The notes under the pieces: model-generated | What the model saw: only the letters and a program-made list of their open reading frames with translations | Databases searched by the model: none | Told to the model about the DNA's origin: nothing | Program-made: the position numbers and the translations under genes | Shown here: positions 32,126-43,876 of the stretch, one piece after another | Layout of the letters: the number at the start of each line of letters is the position of its first letter | How positions within the stretch are numbered: position 1 is the first letter of the stretch | Source of the DNA: Antedon bifida | Taxonomy: Eukaryota > Echinodermata > Crinoidea > Comatulida > Antedonidae | NCBI GenBank assembly: GCA_963402885.1 | Contig: OY727095.1 | Coordinates: 21,085,001-21,149,000 of the forward strand | Direction of reading: 5' to 3' | DNA: 64,000 bases

Positions 32126-34000
32126 ACTCACAGTTGTAGTTTGTTTCTCTGCAAGATCCTTGAATTTTGCAAGGCTGATATCTTGTTGCTGGGCGGTTTT
32201 CATAATTCCCGCTGTGATGATTTGCTTGTGTATTTCTGTAGTTTTAAGTGTTCTGAATGGTTTATCCATAGTGTTAGCTTGAGACCGGGTAACAACAGAA
32301 CATCCTTGAAGATTTCGCTCTGTCCATGTGGGATCTGGATTTCCTGGTGCTCGTACTCCTGCAATATTACCTAATATCAAGTCATAAATAGGGTTATTCA
32401 TACATAGTGCATACGTCTTTCCTGAAAAAAATGGAGTATTAACATGTATTAATGCAACCGGTAAGTTGCGGACCGTGCCATCAATCAGCACACAGGTTTT
32501 CTCCTTACCAGTAAGTTGTTCGGCTGATACAAGATCTTTCTTCACAACCACCCCACTACAGCCACTGTCACGAAGAACAGAGACGCAGCGTGACCCAACA
32601 CAACCTGTATAAACGGGCATTTTACTAATTGAATTATTTAGAGCCGCTGTCATAATTGGAAGACAGTGCCCACATTGAAGAGTGACCTTATCACCATCAT
32701 TATTGATACAACATTGATTTAAAGACTCTGACATTTTCGTAACCATACTGGCACCCACATCGGAAATTTCTTCTTTGGCTTTACATTCGTGTTGTTTTGT
32801 ACATTTCTGGCAATCAGACTCTTTTTGTGGTGAAATAGACAACCCAGCGCAACTGTTGGCGTCCTGTCTACAATTTCTGGCAATATGTCCTGTTTTTAAG
32901 CATCGGTAACATTTTGGAGGAGAGTTTGGCTTATGCATAGTTGAGGCTCTGCAATTTCTAGCTAGGTGACCTACACGATGACATATAAAACAAGTTGGAC
33001 TACGGAAACTAGAAGGGCTTTGTGATGAGGATGTACTGGGAACATTATTAGAGGAGAGTTGAGGAGAATTTGGCTCTTTTTGTTTAAACTCTATTGGTTT
33101 ACCAAATAATCCCCCACGAGCTTCCAAATATTGCTCCGCAATTTCAGCCATCGCTTGTATCGTTTTCGGTTGACGTTCCCTTAGGAACAGAGCTAGGTCC
33201 TTCCCACACCCATCGGTAAACTGCTCTCGCAGCAATAAATCTTTTAACCCCTGAAAGGTTTTTTCCCCCTCTGCTAGGTCAATCCACCTATCAAGATAAT
33301 TGCTTATCCTCGCAGCAAATTGCGGGCCGCTTTCTCCGTATTCGGGCTTAGCTGTTCGTAACTTATGTCGAAATCCATCGGCGGTTAACTGAAACCGTTT
33401 TAGAAGAGCCAATTTCAACAGTTTGTAATCGTTAGCTTCAGCTGACGACAACCTGGAATAAACCTCGAGAGCCTTCCCAGTTAGTAGGGCACTTAAGTTA
33501 ACCGGCCACTCAATTTCTTTCCACTCCTGACTAGTCGCATACCGTTCAAACCTTTTCAGATAGGCATCTAGGTCATCTGTTCGATCATGGAAAGGGGGTA
33601 ATTTAGGTTTACTGGCCTTAACCCGTGACTCAGGATTGGGTAATACTCTACCACCCGGCCGTGCCCGATTCTTTTCTTGTTCTAATTGGATTTCTAACCT
33701 TCGCATTTCTATAAGATAGGCCTGATTCTCAGCTTCTTTCGCCCTTTCGTTTTCTCTCTCTTTTTCTTCACTCGCTCTTTTTCTCTCTGCTTCGTCCCTC
33801 TCTAGTACCTCTCTTCTCTCTCTCTCTTCCTTGTCTCTGTTTCGCTCCATTTCTTCTCTCTCCCTGTTTCTCTCTTCTCTCTCTAGTGCTCTCTCTTCTC
33901 TCTCTCTGGCAGCTTCCTCTCTCTTTTCCACAAACTCTCTTAATTCCACTCCATCTAACCCCAACGCTTTTCCTGCGTCAACAATTTTAGTGAGATCCAT
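32084..34000 (-). CDS. Retrotransposon Gag with SCAN-like domain, two zinc knuckles and protease
   Basis: The 638-codon frame starts at an ATG at 34000 (MDLTKIVDAGKAL). Residues about 20-110 form a highly charged Glu/Arg coiled coil. A capsid-like helical part follows, in which QFAARISNYLDRWI and LLLREQFTDGCGKDLALFLR resemble the retroviral capsid C-terminal fold from which SCAN domains derive. Two CCHC knuckles, CFICHRVGHLARNC and CYRCLKTGHIARNC, are next. Near residue 480 the segment VSVLRDSGCSGVVV looks like an aspartic protease active site of DSG type. The frame ends at 32084, overlapping pol. It is intact in this copy. Confidence 0.88.
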   Translation of the reverse strand: MDLTKIVDAGKALGLDGVELREFVEKREEAAREREERALEREERNREREEMERNRDKEERERREVLERDEAERKRASEEKERENERAKEAENQAYLIEMRRLEIQLEQEKNRARPGGRVLPNPESRVKASKPKLPPFHDRTDDLDAYLKRFERYATSQEWKEIEWPVNLSALLTGKALEVYSRLSSAEANDYKLLKLALLKRFQLTADGFRHKLRTAKPEYGESGPQFAARISNYLDRWIDLAEGEKTFQGLKDLLLREQFTDGCGKDLALFLRERQPKTIQAMAEIAEQYLEARGGLFGKPIEFKQKEPNSPQLSSNNVPSTSSSQSPSSFRSPTCFICHRVGHLARNCRASTMHKPNSPPKCYRCLKTGHIARNCRQDANSCAGLSISPQKESDCQKCTKQHECKAKEEISDVGASMVTKMSESLNQCCINNDGDKVTLQCGHCLPIMTAALNNSISKMPVYTGCVGSRCVSVLRDSGCSGVVVKKDLVSAEQLTGKEKTCVLIDGTVRNLPVALIHVNTPFFSGKTYALCMNNPIYDLILGNIAGVRAPGNPDPTWTERNLQGCSVVTRSQANTMDKPFRTLKTTEIHKQIITAGIMKTAQQQDISLAKFKDLAEKQTTTVSNKQAEARFVYHII

Positions 34001-34145
34001 TTCTTAAGAAAAAAAAAAAAATATATATATATATATATAAGTATCCAATATAAGTATACAGTATGCCAATAATATGGCAAATAGACAATCCAAGAATCAC
34101 GTACAATTGTTTCATCTACCAATGTTCACGCTAGGTTACAAAGTT

Positions 34146-34162
34146 TCCCGGACGAGCCCCCA
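34146..34162 (-). promoter_or_regulatory. Primer-binding site, tRNA-Pro type
   Basis: On the element strand, four bases after the 5' LTR, the 17 nt tgggggctcgtccggga match the 3' end complement of tRNA-Pro as used by many retroelements. The spacing and position are standard. Confidence 0.85.
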
Positions 34163-34166
34163 TAAA

Positions 34167-35484
34167 TGTCACACAGCCGCAATTACGGCTCTTTCGGACA
34201 TGTAATTGCCGGTAACCAACGATGAACAACGGTAAATAGCCACAACTGTACACATATAAATGTAAAAAGTAAAATTTAATAATAATCTTTGACAACCAAT
34301 TCTTTCTTTTATAATTCAAACCCCCAAAAAAAAAACCACAAAAAAAAACCCAACCAATTCTCAAACAATGATACAGTCTTCCTATTCCCCACACACTTTA
34401 TGCAATTCCCCAAATTTCCCAATCCTTTCAAACAAAATATCAACAATCTTCTTATTTTTAAATGAATCCCCGAAACCCCACCTTTCAAATACAATAATAT
34501 CACAAGATGAATAATTAAGCAATAATAAATGTCCACAATATCGTTCCTTCTTGCCTTCTCTCCTACGCTGACACAAAAACAAATTAGAAAGATAAAAGTT
34601 AAAACGATTCTGCAAATAAACAACTCCCACGCCTCTGCTCCCGTTCTGCTTGTATTATCAATTATAATTCTTCCTATTTTCTGACATATAAATAAATCAA
34701 ATATAAAGTTAAAATGTTTCTTGATGTCGTTCTGCACTGCAATCCGCTCCCCGACCAATTATTCCTTTCTCCTTTCCACGTAAAATAATATCAGTATCAA
34801 TCCAGTTACTCTTCAATATTTCCAAACAATTCTTTACATGCAACAACTTCTGCTGTTTCCAACAGTTATTTCTTCCGTCAATTTACATTCACAATTTTAA
34901 TTAATCCTCAGTAATCTCAACAATTAACAGTTCTACATTTAAGTACAGCCTTATAGTATTACTTCCAACTCACAATTTATTAACTTCATGTATATCACTT
35001 TATTTCCTTTCTGCTTCAGCTCTATATCACCATAATTATCTCCAACTCACAATTTATTAACTTCATGTATATCTCTTTATTTCCTTTCTGCTTCAGCTCT
35101 ATATCACCATAATTCAATTACTTCTTCTCCTGTACGTCTTAGTTTCTCATATCAATATTCACCTATCCCTTTCTGGCTTAACATAACATAGCCCTCCTTC
35201 TCTGTCTCCTCTCAATTTCCATCTACCTCAAAATTCCCTCAATTATCCACATATCACCACCTTATCCTTCTCCACCAATCAGCAACTCACACACTAACTT
35301 AACTCTTATACCTCTCCTCCAATCAGCAAACACCACACAATCCTTCTCTGCAACACAAAAACTCTGCTCCACTGGCTTCACACAATAGCTTCCTAAAACA
35401 AAAGAAAGGTTCAAATAGTGAAAACAAAAGGAAAAGTAAGAATGACTTGCAAAATATATACACAACTTTATGTCACTTGTGACA
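34167..35484 (-). repeat. 5' LTR (in element orientation)
   Basis: It is 1318 bp and nearly identical to the 3' LTR, including the 78-bp internal duplication. The leader between this LTR and gag (34001-34166) contains the primer-binding site and an (at)n run at about 34020-34040. Confidence 0.92.
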
Positions 35485-36917
35485 GCGTTCAATAATTTTC
35501 GATAAAATTAGTAGTACAGAAATTGGCCTGTAGTTAGATGGTTCACTTCGGTCGCCATTTTTAAAAATTGGGCATATTCGTGCATTTTTCCATTTACTTG
35601 GGAAGTCGCTGGTTCTTAGAGATAAATTAATTAAAAATGTAATGGGTTGTACAATTGAGTTGATTGCTAATTTTATTAGTTTAGCAGGAATTTCATCAGT
35701 TCCTGTAGCCTTTTTGTCAGATAATGATAAAATTTGTTTATATACATATTCCTCGTCAACAAGTGTGAAATTTATTTTGTCTTCACCTTGATTTGGGCAT
35801 TCATAATTTACATGGTTATTTTCAAATTGAGGAATTTACTTTGTTTTTTAATTCACGGTATTCGTTCCATAATTGAGGACAATTTTCTTTACTCGCTCTT
35901 TTTTTCATTGAGTCACGTTTTCGCATTTGTAATATTACATTTTTTGTGAGCCATGGGCTATCTTTATTTCGAACCCGTTTTTTCTTTAAAGGTACATGTT
36001 TATTAACAATTTGTAAAAACTTGTCTTCGAAAAACTGCAGAGCGTCATTCACATTTGTATATGAAGTTATTTCATGCCAATTTACATTTAACATATCAAT
36101 TTGTAGTTTTTCCTCATCAAGGTTATTATAGTTCCTTTTTGTTTTATATTTATGGTTATGTTTTGGTTTTTCTTCTTTACCAATGACAGCGTAAATAGCT
36201 GAATGATCACTAATTCCTGTGTTAAGTACACCCGAGGAAGAAATTCTGTTTGGAAAGGATGTATAAAAATGATCAATCAGAGTTTTACTTTGGTTTGTTA
36301 TCCTTGTCGGTTCACAATTGACATCTCCTATTATTATTATTTCTTTGTTTAGACATTCGTTTTCTTCTAAAATTTGTTCAAAAATATCTAAAAGTTGAAT
36401 TTTTGAGTTTGGTGGGCGGTACCATGCTATTAAAATGATTGGTTTAGTTTTTGGTTTACAAAGTTCGATTACTACTATCTCAAGCTCCATTTTCAAGAAA
36501 TCATTTCTTAGTTTACAAGTAAAACATCCTCCTCTATTTACATAAACTGCAACCCCTCCCCCTTCCCTATTTCTGTCATTTCTATAAATATCATAGCCAT
36601 CAATGTGTATTGATTCATCTTTAATTACATTATCTAAACGTGTTTCATTGAGTGCTATGATATCAATAGAATTGTTGTTGATTAGATACTTAAATTCATC
36701 AAATTTGCTTGGTAGAGAAACTATATTCAATCCTAAGGATACTTAGACCATTATTTAAAAATACTTTACAATTTTCAGTTAAATTATTATGTTCATTTAG
36801 CGAACAGTTATGTTGATAGTTAATTGTTTCATTTTTATTTGAATTGATCGTATACGTTAAATTTGAGGCAACTCCGGGTGGTATAGTATCATTTATATAA
36901 GTTTGTTGAGTGTTCAC
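35485..36917 (-). mobile_element. CR1/L2-type LINE, ORF2 5' part (endonuclease and RT entry)
   Basis: The frame 35822-36730 encodes an APE-type endonuclease: DIIALNETRLD with the catalytic Glu, GYDIYRNDRNREGGGVAVYV, IILIAWYRPPNS, EIIIIGDVNCEP and the C-terminal SDHSAIYAVI. A shifted frame then carries the linker and RT entry blocks (IPAKLIKLAINSIVQPITFL near 35650 and PIFKNGDRSEPSNYRPISVL near 35550) up to the LTR insertion point. The ORF2 start lies in another frame (36699-36917), so a further 1-bp frameshift lies near 36735. The rest of ORF2 is at 26697-28026. Confidence 0.85.
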
Positions 36918-36992
36918 CTCGTCATGGGGATTTTGTTCTAATTCATTGTCATTAATCGTAGAATTTACGGCTAAACCCTCATTGCCTATTTC

Positions 36993-38390
36993 CTAGTAAT
37001 CATAAAATGCTTGGCAAAACTTAGCCTTATGTCCTACAGAGTTACATTTCCAGCATGTAATCGGTGCCCTATGACGACATATCCTCTGCACATGTCCACT
37101 CTCACCACAGTTGAAGCAGGGATTCAGAGCTTCCTGGTTGAAGGATGAAACAGATGAGTATCGTTGTTTGCCTTCTGGGTGTCGTTGTCTCGCTGGTGTA
37201 CGTATTACTTGCACTGCTCTATTAATACTTCTTAGTAGGACTGATGTACCTTTCTGGTTGAGGTGTAGGCCATGTCTTGTAAAGTAATTTGAATGTACAC
37301 CGTGTGCATCTGTGAAATAGTTGGTATGGTCAATGTACATATGGCCAAAAACCGTTTGGAGCATATCATTTGCTTCAGCAATTTGTCTGTTAAAATTTGT
37401 ATTGTCAAGACGAGGACAGATTCCCGAGACGAGCACCTTTCCAGGTATCCTTTGTTGCAAATATGTTGTTATTTGAAGAAAGTCTTTGTGAAGTTTGCTA
37501 ATGTTAAAATCTTCTCCACTACAATCATTTGTTCCAGCATGAATTATTATGTTAGTAACATTTTCCAGATTCATATGTGTTACAGCATTGTAAAGTTGAC
37601 TAACAGTAAAGCCTCGCTTTGTCCTGACTGATGTATCACTTAGACCTCTTGTTTTAATTAGTTTCAACATGGAATCTCCGATTATCAAATTTGTTGTCTT
37701 CACAGTGTGAGATGCATTATCATTATTTTGGACGTTGTATGTTGAGTTTTGGATGGCTTGATCAGATTCAGGAATTAACGGCTCAGGTAAAGTGGGGAGC
37801 TCATCTGCCAGTCGAACAAAATGGTTACTAGTTTGGATCTCATTATCATTACCATTCAGACTTATTTCCTGGCAACAGTTATGAATAGGCTGATAAAATG
37901 TGTTGTGTTTTACATCAAGCTCTGATCGTAGGCTAGTAATTTGTGCCTCAAGGTGTTCATTTCTCTCACTTAGTTCCTTAAAAGATGTCGAAAGTTGGGC
38001 AAAGTTAGCGTGAACAGTTTTCAGATCGTGTATTTGTTTCCGTAGATCATTTATTGTGTCATCCTTACTTTTCACTTTGTTTTTTAAGGAGGGTGTCAGA
38101 TCCCAGTGCTCGGGTGTTTGGGTGACTATATTGGTTGTTCTTGTTGCAATTGATTGTGTAGAAACTTCACGAATCTCAACTGAAGAAGTAATCGTAGCAG
38201 CATCAAATGTTCTGGGATTATTAGTAAATCGCTTAATTGGTGTGGAAGCCGAGGGTGTTGTTAAATAAGAAGGCATACTTAAGATAGATAGCTCTAAATC
38301 CCTGAATTCCTTCAAAATTGATTCTTCATCGTCATTGTCAAATGTCCGATTAGCTGGACACACCAGGCTATTAGATATGAGATTTGCCAT
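36993..38390 (-). CDS. CR1/L2-type LINE ORF1 with SGNH esterase and zinc knuckles
   Basis: The frame is 465 codons from the ATG at 38390 (MANLISNSLVCPANRTF). It has a Thr-rich N-terminus, a coiled coil (residues about 110-165), then an SGNH/GDSL hydrolase domain with block I IIGDSMLK, block III IIIHAGTNDC and block V HGLHLNQKG. Two C-terminal CCHC knuckles follow, CFNCGESGHVQRIC and CWKCNSVGHKAKFC. Esterase-bearing ORF1 proteins are known in CR1-group LINEs and are thought to act in RNP handling or membrane contact. The frame is uninterrupted. The LINE begins only a few bases upstream, at the junction with the gene at 38404-42156. Confidence 0.85.
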   Translation of the reverse strand: MANLISNSLVCPANRTFDNDDEESILKEFRDLELSILSMPSYLTTPSASTPIKRFTNNPRTFDAATITSSVEIREVSTQSIATRTTNIVTQTPEHWDLTPSLKNKVKSKDDTINDLRKQIHDLKTVHANFAQLSTSFKELSERNEHLEAQITSLRSELDVKHNTFYQPIHNCCQEISLNGNDNEIQTSNHFVRLADELPTLPEPLIPESDQAIQNSTYNVQNNDNASHTVKTTNLIIGDSMLKLIKTRGLSDTSVRTKRGFTVSQLYNAVTHMNLENVTNIIIHAGTNDCSGEDFNISKLHKDFLQITTYLQQRIPGKVLVSGICPRLDNTNFNRQIAEANDMLQTVFGHMYIDHTNYFTDAHGVHSNYFTRHGLHLNQKGTSVLLRSINRAVQVIRTPARQRHPEGKQRYSSVSSFNQEALNPCFNCGESGHVQRICRHRAPITCWKCNSVGHKAKFCQAFYDY

Positions 38391-38403
38391 TGTAATAATA
38401 CAC

Positions 38404-41400
38404 AACTTCCATCAACAACCAAAACAAAATGAATTCGATGAGAAAAAATATATATTAGAAGCCGCAGCAAAATTAATCAAGCAAGATATAAAGGAAGTTG
38501 ATCAAATTCTACCCAACTACCCAACTGCTGACGACTTAGCAACAGACACAGCACTTAATTTGTTACCATCATCTCTTCACCAGTTCTTACAAATATTGTT
38601 CTGTGGTAAGGATGTCAGTACCAAAACTGCTTCAATTGGTCAGGCAATCATGCAAGCAACACGCCCTCGAGTACTTCTTCCTCCACTACAAATCGGATTG
38701 GGTGTCCAAATGCATCATCTTTTTCAGTCTAAGTTTTTAGTAGACACCTTACATCGCCATGGGTTTTCCTGCTCTTACACAGAAGTACAGAAATTCGAAA
38801 GGAGTACATCCGTAGTACAAGATTCAGAAAGTTTAGATATAAGAGACAGCTTTATACAGTATTCTGGAGACAATGTTGATCACAATGTAAGAAGTTTAGA
38901 TGGAAAGGGCACATTTCATGGAATGGGCATTATTGCAATGGTAACACCAGCTCAGAAAAAAACAGCAAGAACTATTCCAAGGGTTAATGTTGCATCTGAT
39001 GACATTGTAGCAGTTGGACGTATAAATATCCATCCCTTTATACAAAGATATAGCTGTGGAAATCGTCTCTTCTGTTGAAAGTTCCACGACCACAGTGGTC
39101 TGGGTTTATGCAATTCGTTCACAAGGGAGAGCATCCAGGTGTTTCATCGGTTACATTTCTACCCATCATTGACATGGACCCAAATGATCTATCTTGCATT
39201 TACTCCATGTTAAAGTTCATATGTTCTCATGCAAAACAGCATCTATCATATCCAGTTGTCACGTTTGATCAACCACTATGGTGGAAGGCACACACAATGG
39301 TTGAGAATATGCCGGAATTGCAGCCAACCATTATTCGTCTTGGTGGATTTCATACACAGATGAGTTTCTTGGGATCGATTGGCCATTTGATGAGTGGATC
39401 TGGTCTTCATCAACTTTTGGATTGTTTATGCCAGCAACACTGTTGGACATATGCTCTCAGGAAAAGCAGTTAGTCGTGCAGTAAGAGGCCATTTGCTTGT
39501 AGATGCAGCAATTAATAAAATAGTGATTTCCAGTGCACTGAACATAATAGATGTAGAGTCTACAGTACCTGTCGAACAGGATTCGAGTTCCCACTTTGAT
39601 GATGTCATGACTGCTGAAGAAGGTAATTAACATTTACATTTATTTTAAGCTGCTAAAATATAAAACAAATTATACAATATGTTTAAATTATTGATATTGC
39701 ATATTCTTTTAAATATACAGTAGTAATAAGTAATATCATTTTCTATTTCAGATACTAGGCAATTAGATGCAGAATACACAAATAATGTCACTAATAATGA
39801 GGCAGAGCAAGAGTCGTTGGTTGCAGGTACAATATACATTTTAATCAGTTCAATTTTAAAAATGTAAATTATATAACTGTTTGTTTTAAATTATTCTAAT
39901 AAATATACCCATTTATATATTTTATCAAATTCTTTTTTAGATACTACAATACATATGCAACAAGATACATGATACTATTCAGGACGAGCAATGTTCATCA
40001 GTTTCAGGTAGTTATTTTAAAATTTCAAATCTCGGCATAAACTAGCAGGTATATATATATATATCATTTGTAAAGGTTAAACAAAAATGTTTGAATTGGT
40101 TTAACACGTATATATTTTTTGCCATGTAATACAATGTAATAATACAAAACTATGGTTATTTCAATTTCAGTCCCCGATCGTCATGTCATAAACAAAGTTA
40201 TTCCACTTTTGACAAGTACTCTGGAGAGGATATTGTTAGGAACAATTTCACCATTTGATTTGCAGAACGATCAGATTATAAGAGTTTTACAAGACAGATT
40301 AGAGGCAGAGAAGAAATGGTTAGGAGAATACCGAACAGCAAACCTTTGGTTCCAGTATATGGAAATGATAGATACTTCACCTACAATGTCTCTATGATAT
40401 GCTGCCATTTTTTGCGGTGTCTGGACGTAACCTGTATACCAAAAGTGTTCATGTTTATTTACAGAAAATGCTTCGACTTAACGTAGATCATCCTGATATT
40501 TACAGACATTTTATGAATGGACTCCATGTCGTGCTGCGATCTGACAGACGTTGGGCTGGAATATCAACTGATCTTGCCATAGAACAGTGTCTTATGCGTA
40601 GCATAAAAACAAGAGGAGGTCAGTGTCAGTGTAGACTGTGACAATGCCAAGCATGTAGGTCAACAAATTGTGCAATCAATGACAAACCAAAAGGTCGCCG
40701 ACTACACATTTCGGAAAAAGAGCCAATCCATTACAATGAACTCTAAAAGCGCATTGAAGATAAAAGATGATGTGGTCAATGTAGATCCTTTACTTCTATT
40801 TCAACGACTTGTAACTGCCAGCACAAGATGCGATAATGTATCAGATATATTTAGATATGAGCTTTGTTCATATCCATGTGCATTGTTTGAATCACCAGAT
40901 ATGATGAGGTCTGCAAATAAAGCTAGTTTAGCTGATAGTTTGTGGTCAACAGCAATCGAGGTTGCTCCAGAACCTCCTGATCAAATTCAGTACGTCTTAG
41001 ATGGAGGAGCACTACTTCATAAAATTCCATGGACAAGAGGGGCTTCATGGGGTGACATTATGAGAGTATACACTAAATATGTTTCTCACAAATATGGAAA
41101 ACCCATTGTTGTTTTTGATGGGTACGATAACTCACTAAGTACAAAAGACTGTACACATACAAGGAGAAGTGGTGGTGGTGGTGGTGTTGGTGTAGCTGTA
41201 CACTTTGACCAATCTATGACCTTAAAAACCAAAAAAGAAGAATTTCTGTCAATCGTTCAAAACAAACAAAGATTCATTAACATTTTGGGAAATAGTCTTG
41301 AAAAAGAAGGTTGTACTGTTCACCATGCAGAAGCTGACGCTGATTATCTTGTGTCGAAGATGGCTTTGTCCTGTGCAGAACAAATAGGCAGATGATACAG

Positions 41401-42156
41401 ATATCCTGGTCCTCCTTATCCACCATGGTGGTCACACCAAGCATAATGTATGGTTCAAGCCAAACCAAAGGAAAGAAACTACAAAGGCGCAACGATGTTG
41501 GAACATTGCGGCAACAAGACTTGACCTTGGCAGCGATGTTTGTAAATATATCTTATTTTGTCACGTGTTCCTTGGATGTGACACGACATTTGGTATTGGG
41601 AAAATTAAAGCAGTAACTAAAGTAAGAAGTGACTGTTTCTTTTCTGAACAAGCTAAAGTGTTTATGACTTGTAAGGCAAATAGACAGGAGGTAATTGCAG
41701 CGGGTAATAACGCCATTTTGTCTTTGTATGGTAGCAGCGATAATGAAAACTTAGATGAATTGAGGTTTCGTAAATTTCATGAAAAGACTACATGCAGTAC
41801 TAAAGCAGTTCTTTACCCCAACGGCATCAGCGGCAAAGTATCATAGTCTAAGAGTGTACCAACAAGTTCAAGTTTGGCTTGGAAATGAAGAAAATGTACC
41901 TCCAGATAAATATGGATGGAAGATTAGCCAAGGCAGGATGATACCATATTTGACGTACATCCCCCCAGCACCACAATCGCTCCTACAAATCATAAGATGC
42001 AAATGCAAAACAGGCTGCTATAATATGAAATGCAGCTGTAGGAACAATGGACTAGATTGCTCCATGGCATGTAGTGAGTGTCAAGGTGTATGCGCAAACA
42101 TTTCACTAGATGATAATGAAGATACCGATTCTGAAGATTCAACAATGGATTTGTAA
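38404..42156 (+). pseudogene. Putative PIN/FEN-like nuclease + CXC-domain gene, multi-exon, broken
   Basis: A large plus-strand coding remnant of a family I know only as uncharacterised multi-copy invertebrate proteins. Segments: 38404-39622 (N-terminal part with DNVDHNVRSLDGKGTFHGMG and, after frameshifts near 39075 and 39430, LWWKAHTMVENMPELQP and GGFHTQMSFLGSIGHLM); small exons 39752-39826 and 39941-40008; then 40171-42156. The last part carries QYVLDGGALLHKIPW, PIVVFDGYDNS, KKEEFLSIVQNKQRFI, HHAEADADYLV, DDTDILVLLIHHG and FLGCDTTFGIGKIK. The pattern of acidic motifs plus a 'GxDxxxGIGK' helix-hairpin-helix-like block is what a PIN/FEN nuclease fold would show. That is inference. The C-terminus has a tesmin-like CXC module (CKCKTGCYNMKCSCR...CSMAC). 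Frameshifts also lie near 40385, 40630, 41390 and 41780. Confidence 0.6.
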
Positions 42157-42159
42157 AAT

Positions 42160-43870
42160 CAGACGATTGGTAAATATTCTCAACCAGGCCTATTTGGGTA
42201 ATTATTTTATTTTTTCTGTTTTGTGTGTTTTTAGAGTAAATATAAACAAAATAATGAATAGTTAAATGTTATCTTGGGTGCTGATCTATGAAGAAATATA
42301 ACACCAATGTATAGCCCCAATTACTAAACGTTTTCAGGATAGATATCAAAGGTCAAAATAATTACTTTCGCATTGACTATATACACAGACATTTTTTATT
42401 AGAGTGGATATCCTTCTGAGTTGTTTGACACAAAAAATGACCCTAACCCAACTATGAACTGAACATAACCCTCTAAATAATCTCAACTATGAACTGAACC
42501 TACTGAATGGTTGTATTATAATTTTGGGTAAAATCGATTAAAAGTTTATTCCAAAATGTTCCTGACGTATACAACATCAGTAAAGATGTATAGGCCTACT
42601 GCCAGGATTTAATCACCGTCCACTTCAGAAAATTGTGCTTTGGGTAACTCTAAAGCCAGTTTAATTTCGTTAAAGCCACTCAGGCTATCTTGATTGATAT
42701 TACAACTACTGATTGGGGTGGGTTCTGCTCTGTTAGCATTAGAATTACTATTAATATTACCTGAGACAACAATCAAAGAGATTGGAAACGCTTGTCGGTT
42801 CCCTTTGATCTACTTATTTCGTCTTAGTATTTTCATTGTTATGCAAATTAAGTGTGCGCTCGAGAAAAATCCACTCGACGGAGATCGCGTCGCGTCGCAA
42901 TATACGAGACAGTAACAGTTTACCAGATTTCCTTCAGCAAATTACACTTAATTTGAACTTCAAATTATATTTTTAGGATATTAAAAGGTAAGAGTTTTAA
43001 ATAATGTTTGGTATTTAACTGTTTTTTAAAAGAAAAATTAATCTTGTTTTAGTAGAACTTGGTCTGCAAAGTACGGTAGTTCTAGACTCGTAGACAACCA
43101 TGGATGGACTACCCCATCTAGACTGGGTTAGTGTGTCGTCGTAACGGCTACTAAAAACACCAGTTTTTGAGAGCATTGCAATTTTACTAAAAGACACTCT
43201 TGTGTAATTAATGAGTTTTATTATGATAGAATAACTATTTTTCTGTGGTATGATGTACAATTTATTAGGAAAAAGTAATGTTTAATATGTAATTAAGTAT
43301 GATGATTTTACTGGTTTTTTAAAGTTTTCGCTAAATACGCTAAATACACAATCGTAATTGTGTCACATTTGGAACAAAAAAATCTTTATCTTATTTATGA
43401 TATTGTATCACTTACTTACCTTTTAACGATAGTTAAATATATAAATGTTGGTATGCGTGTATTTTTTAATCATTTGAAAAAGAAATACACTATGTATTTA
43501 TTCAATATATTTTCCTTAGAGTAGGCCCAATGTCATCGCATGGCCTTATTTAGCCAGGACTAGTCACAGGGATTCATATGCATTCATTAGCGTAATTTCG
43601 CCTAAATTAAGTCTAGGCTAGGCTAGCTTTTACCTTGTCAAATCAAATTGATCCTATTTCCAAACTTGTTTTTACTGCTCTATTTGGTGTGCAGTAGTAT
43701 GGAATGGTAGTTGGGTGGGGTCAAACAAAGTTGGTTGGGGAGGGGGGTGAGGGTGAGGGGATTATATTGCTTAGTGGGGCTTTTAGTCTTTCTTGCCTAG
43801 AAGTAAGTGCCTGAAATGCATGTACAGAAACCATTGCAAACCAATGATCAATGTTTTCTTTTATTTATAA
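42160..43870. other. Spacer with a G-quadruplex-like tract
   Basis: No gene is recognised. At 43737-43760 the plus strand has four G-runs (gggg-a-gggggg-tga-ggg-tga-gggg), preceded by more G-rich sequence from 43709. The rest is AT-rich. Confidence 0.6.
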
Positions 43871-43876
43871 CAGATC

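Larger units (their letters stand above)
28027..35484 (-). mobile_element. Gmr1-like LTR retrotransposon (gag-PR-INT-RT-RH), young copy
   Basis: The two LTRs (28027-29345 and 34167-35484) start TGTCAC and end GTGACA. By eye they differ by three substitutions and one 1-bp indel over about 1.32 kb, so the insertion is recent. The element is on the minus strand. The order after gag is protease, integrase, reverse transcriptase, RNase H, i.e. integrase before RT. That order is the hallmark of the Gmr1-like Ty3/gypsy group known from deuterostomes. A tRNA-Pro-type primer-binding site and a polypurine tract are present. Gag is intact. Pol has one frame break between RT and RNase H. Confidence 0.92.

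Noticed and set aside
28169..34758. Open frames of 149 and 82 codons occurring twice with the same sequence
   Set aside because: They lie in the two LTRs of the retrotransposon and are duplicated only because the LTRs are. No motif.
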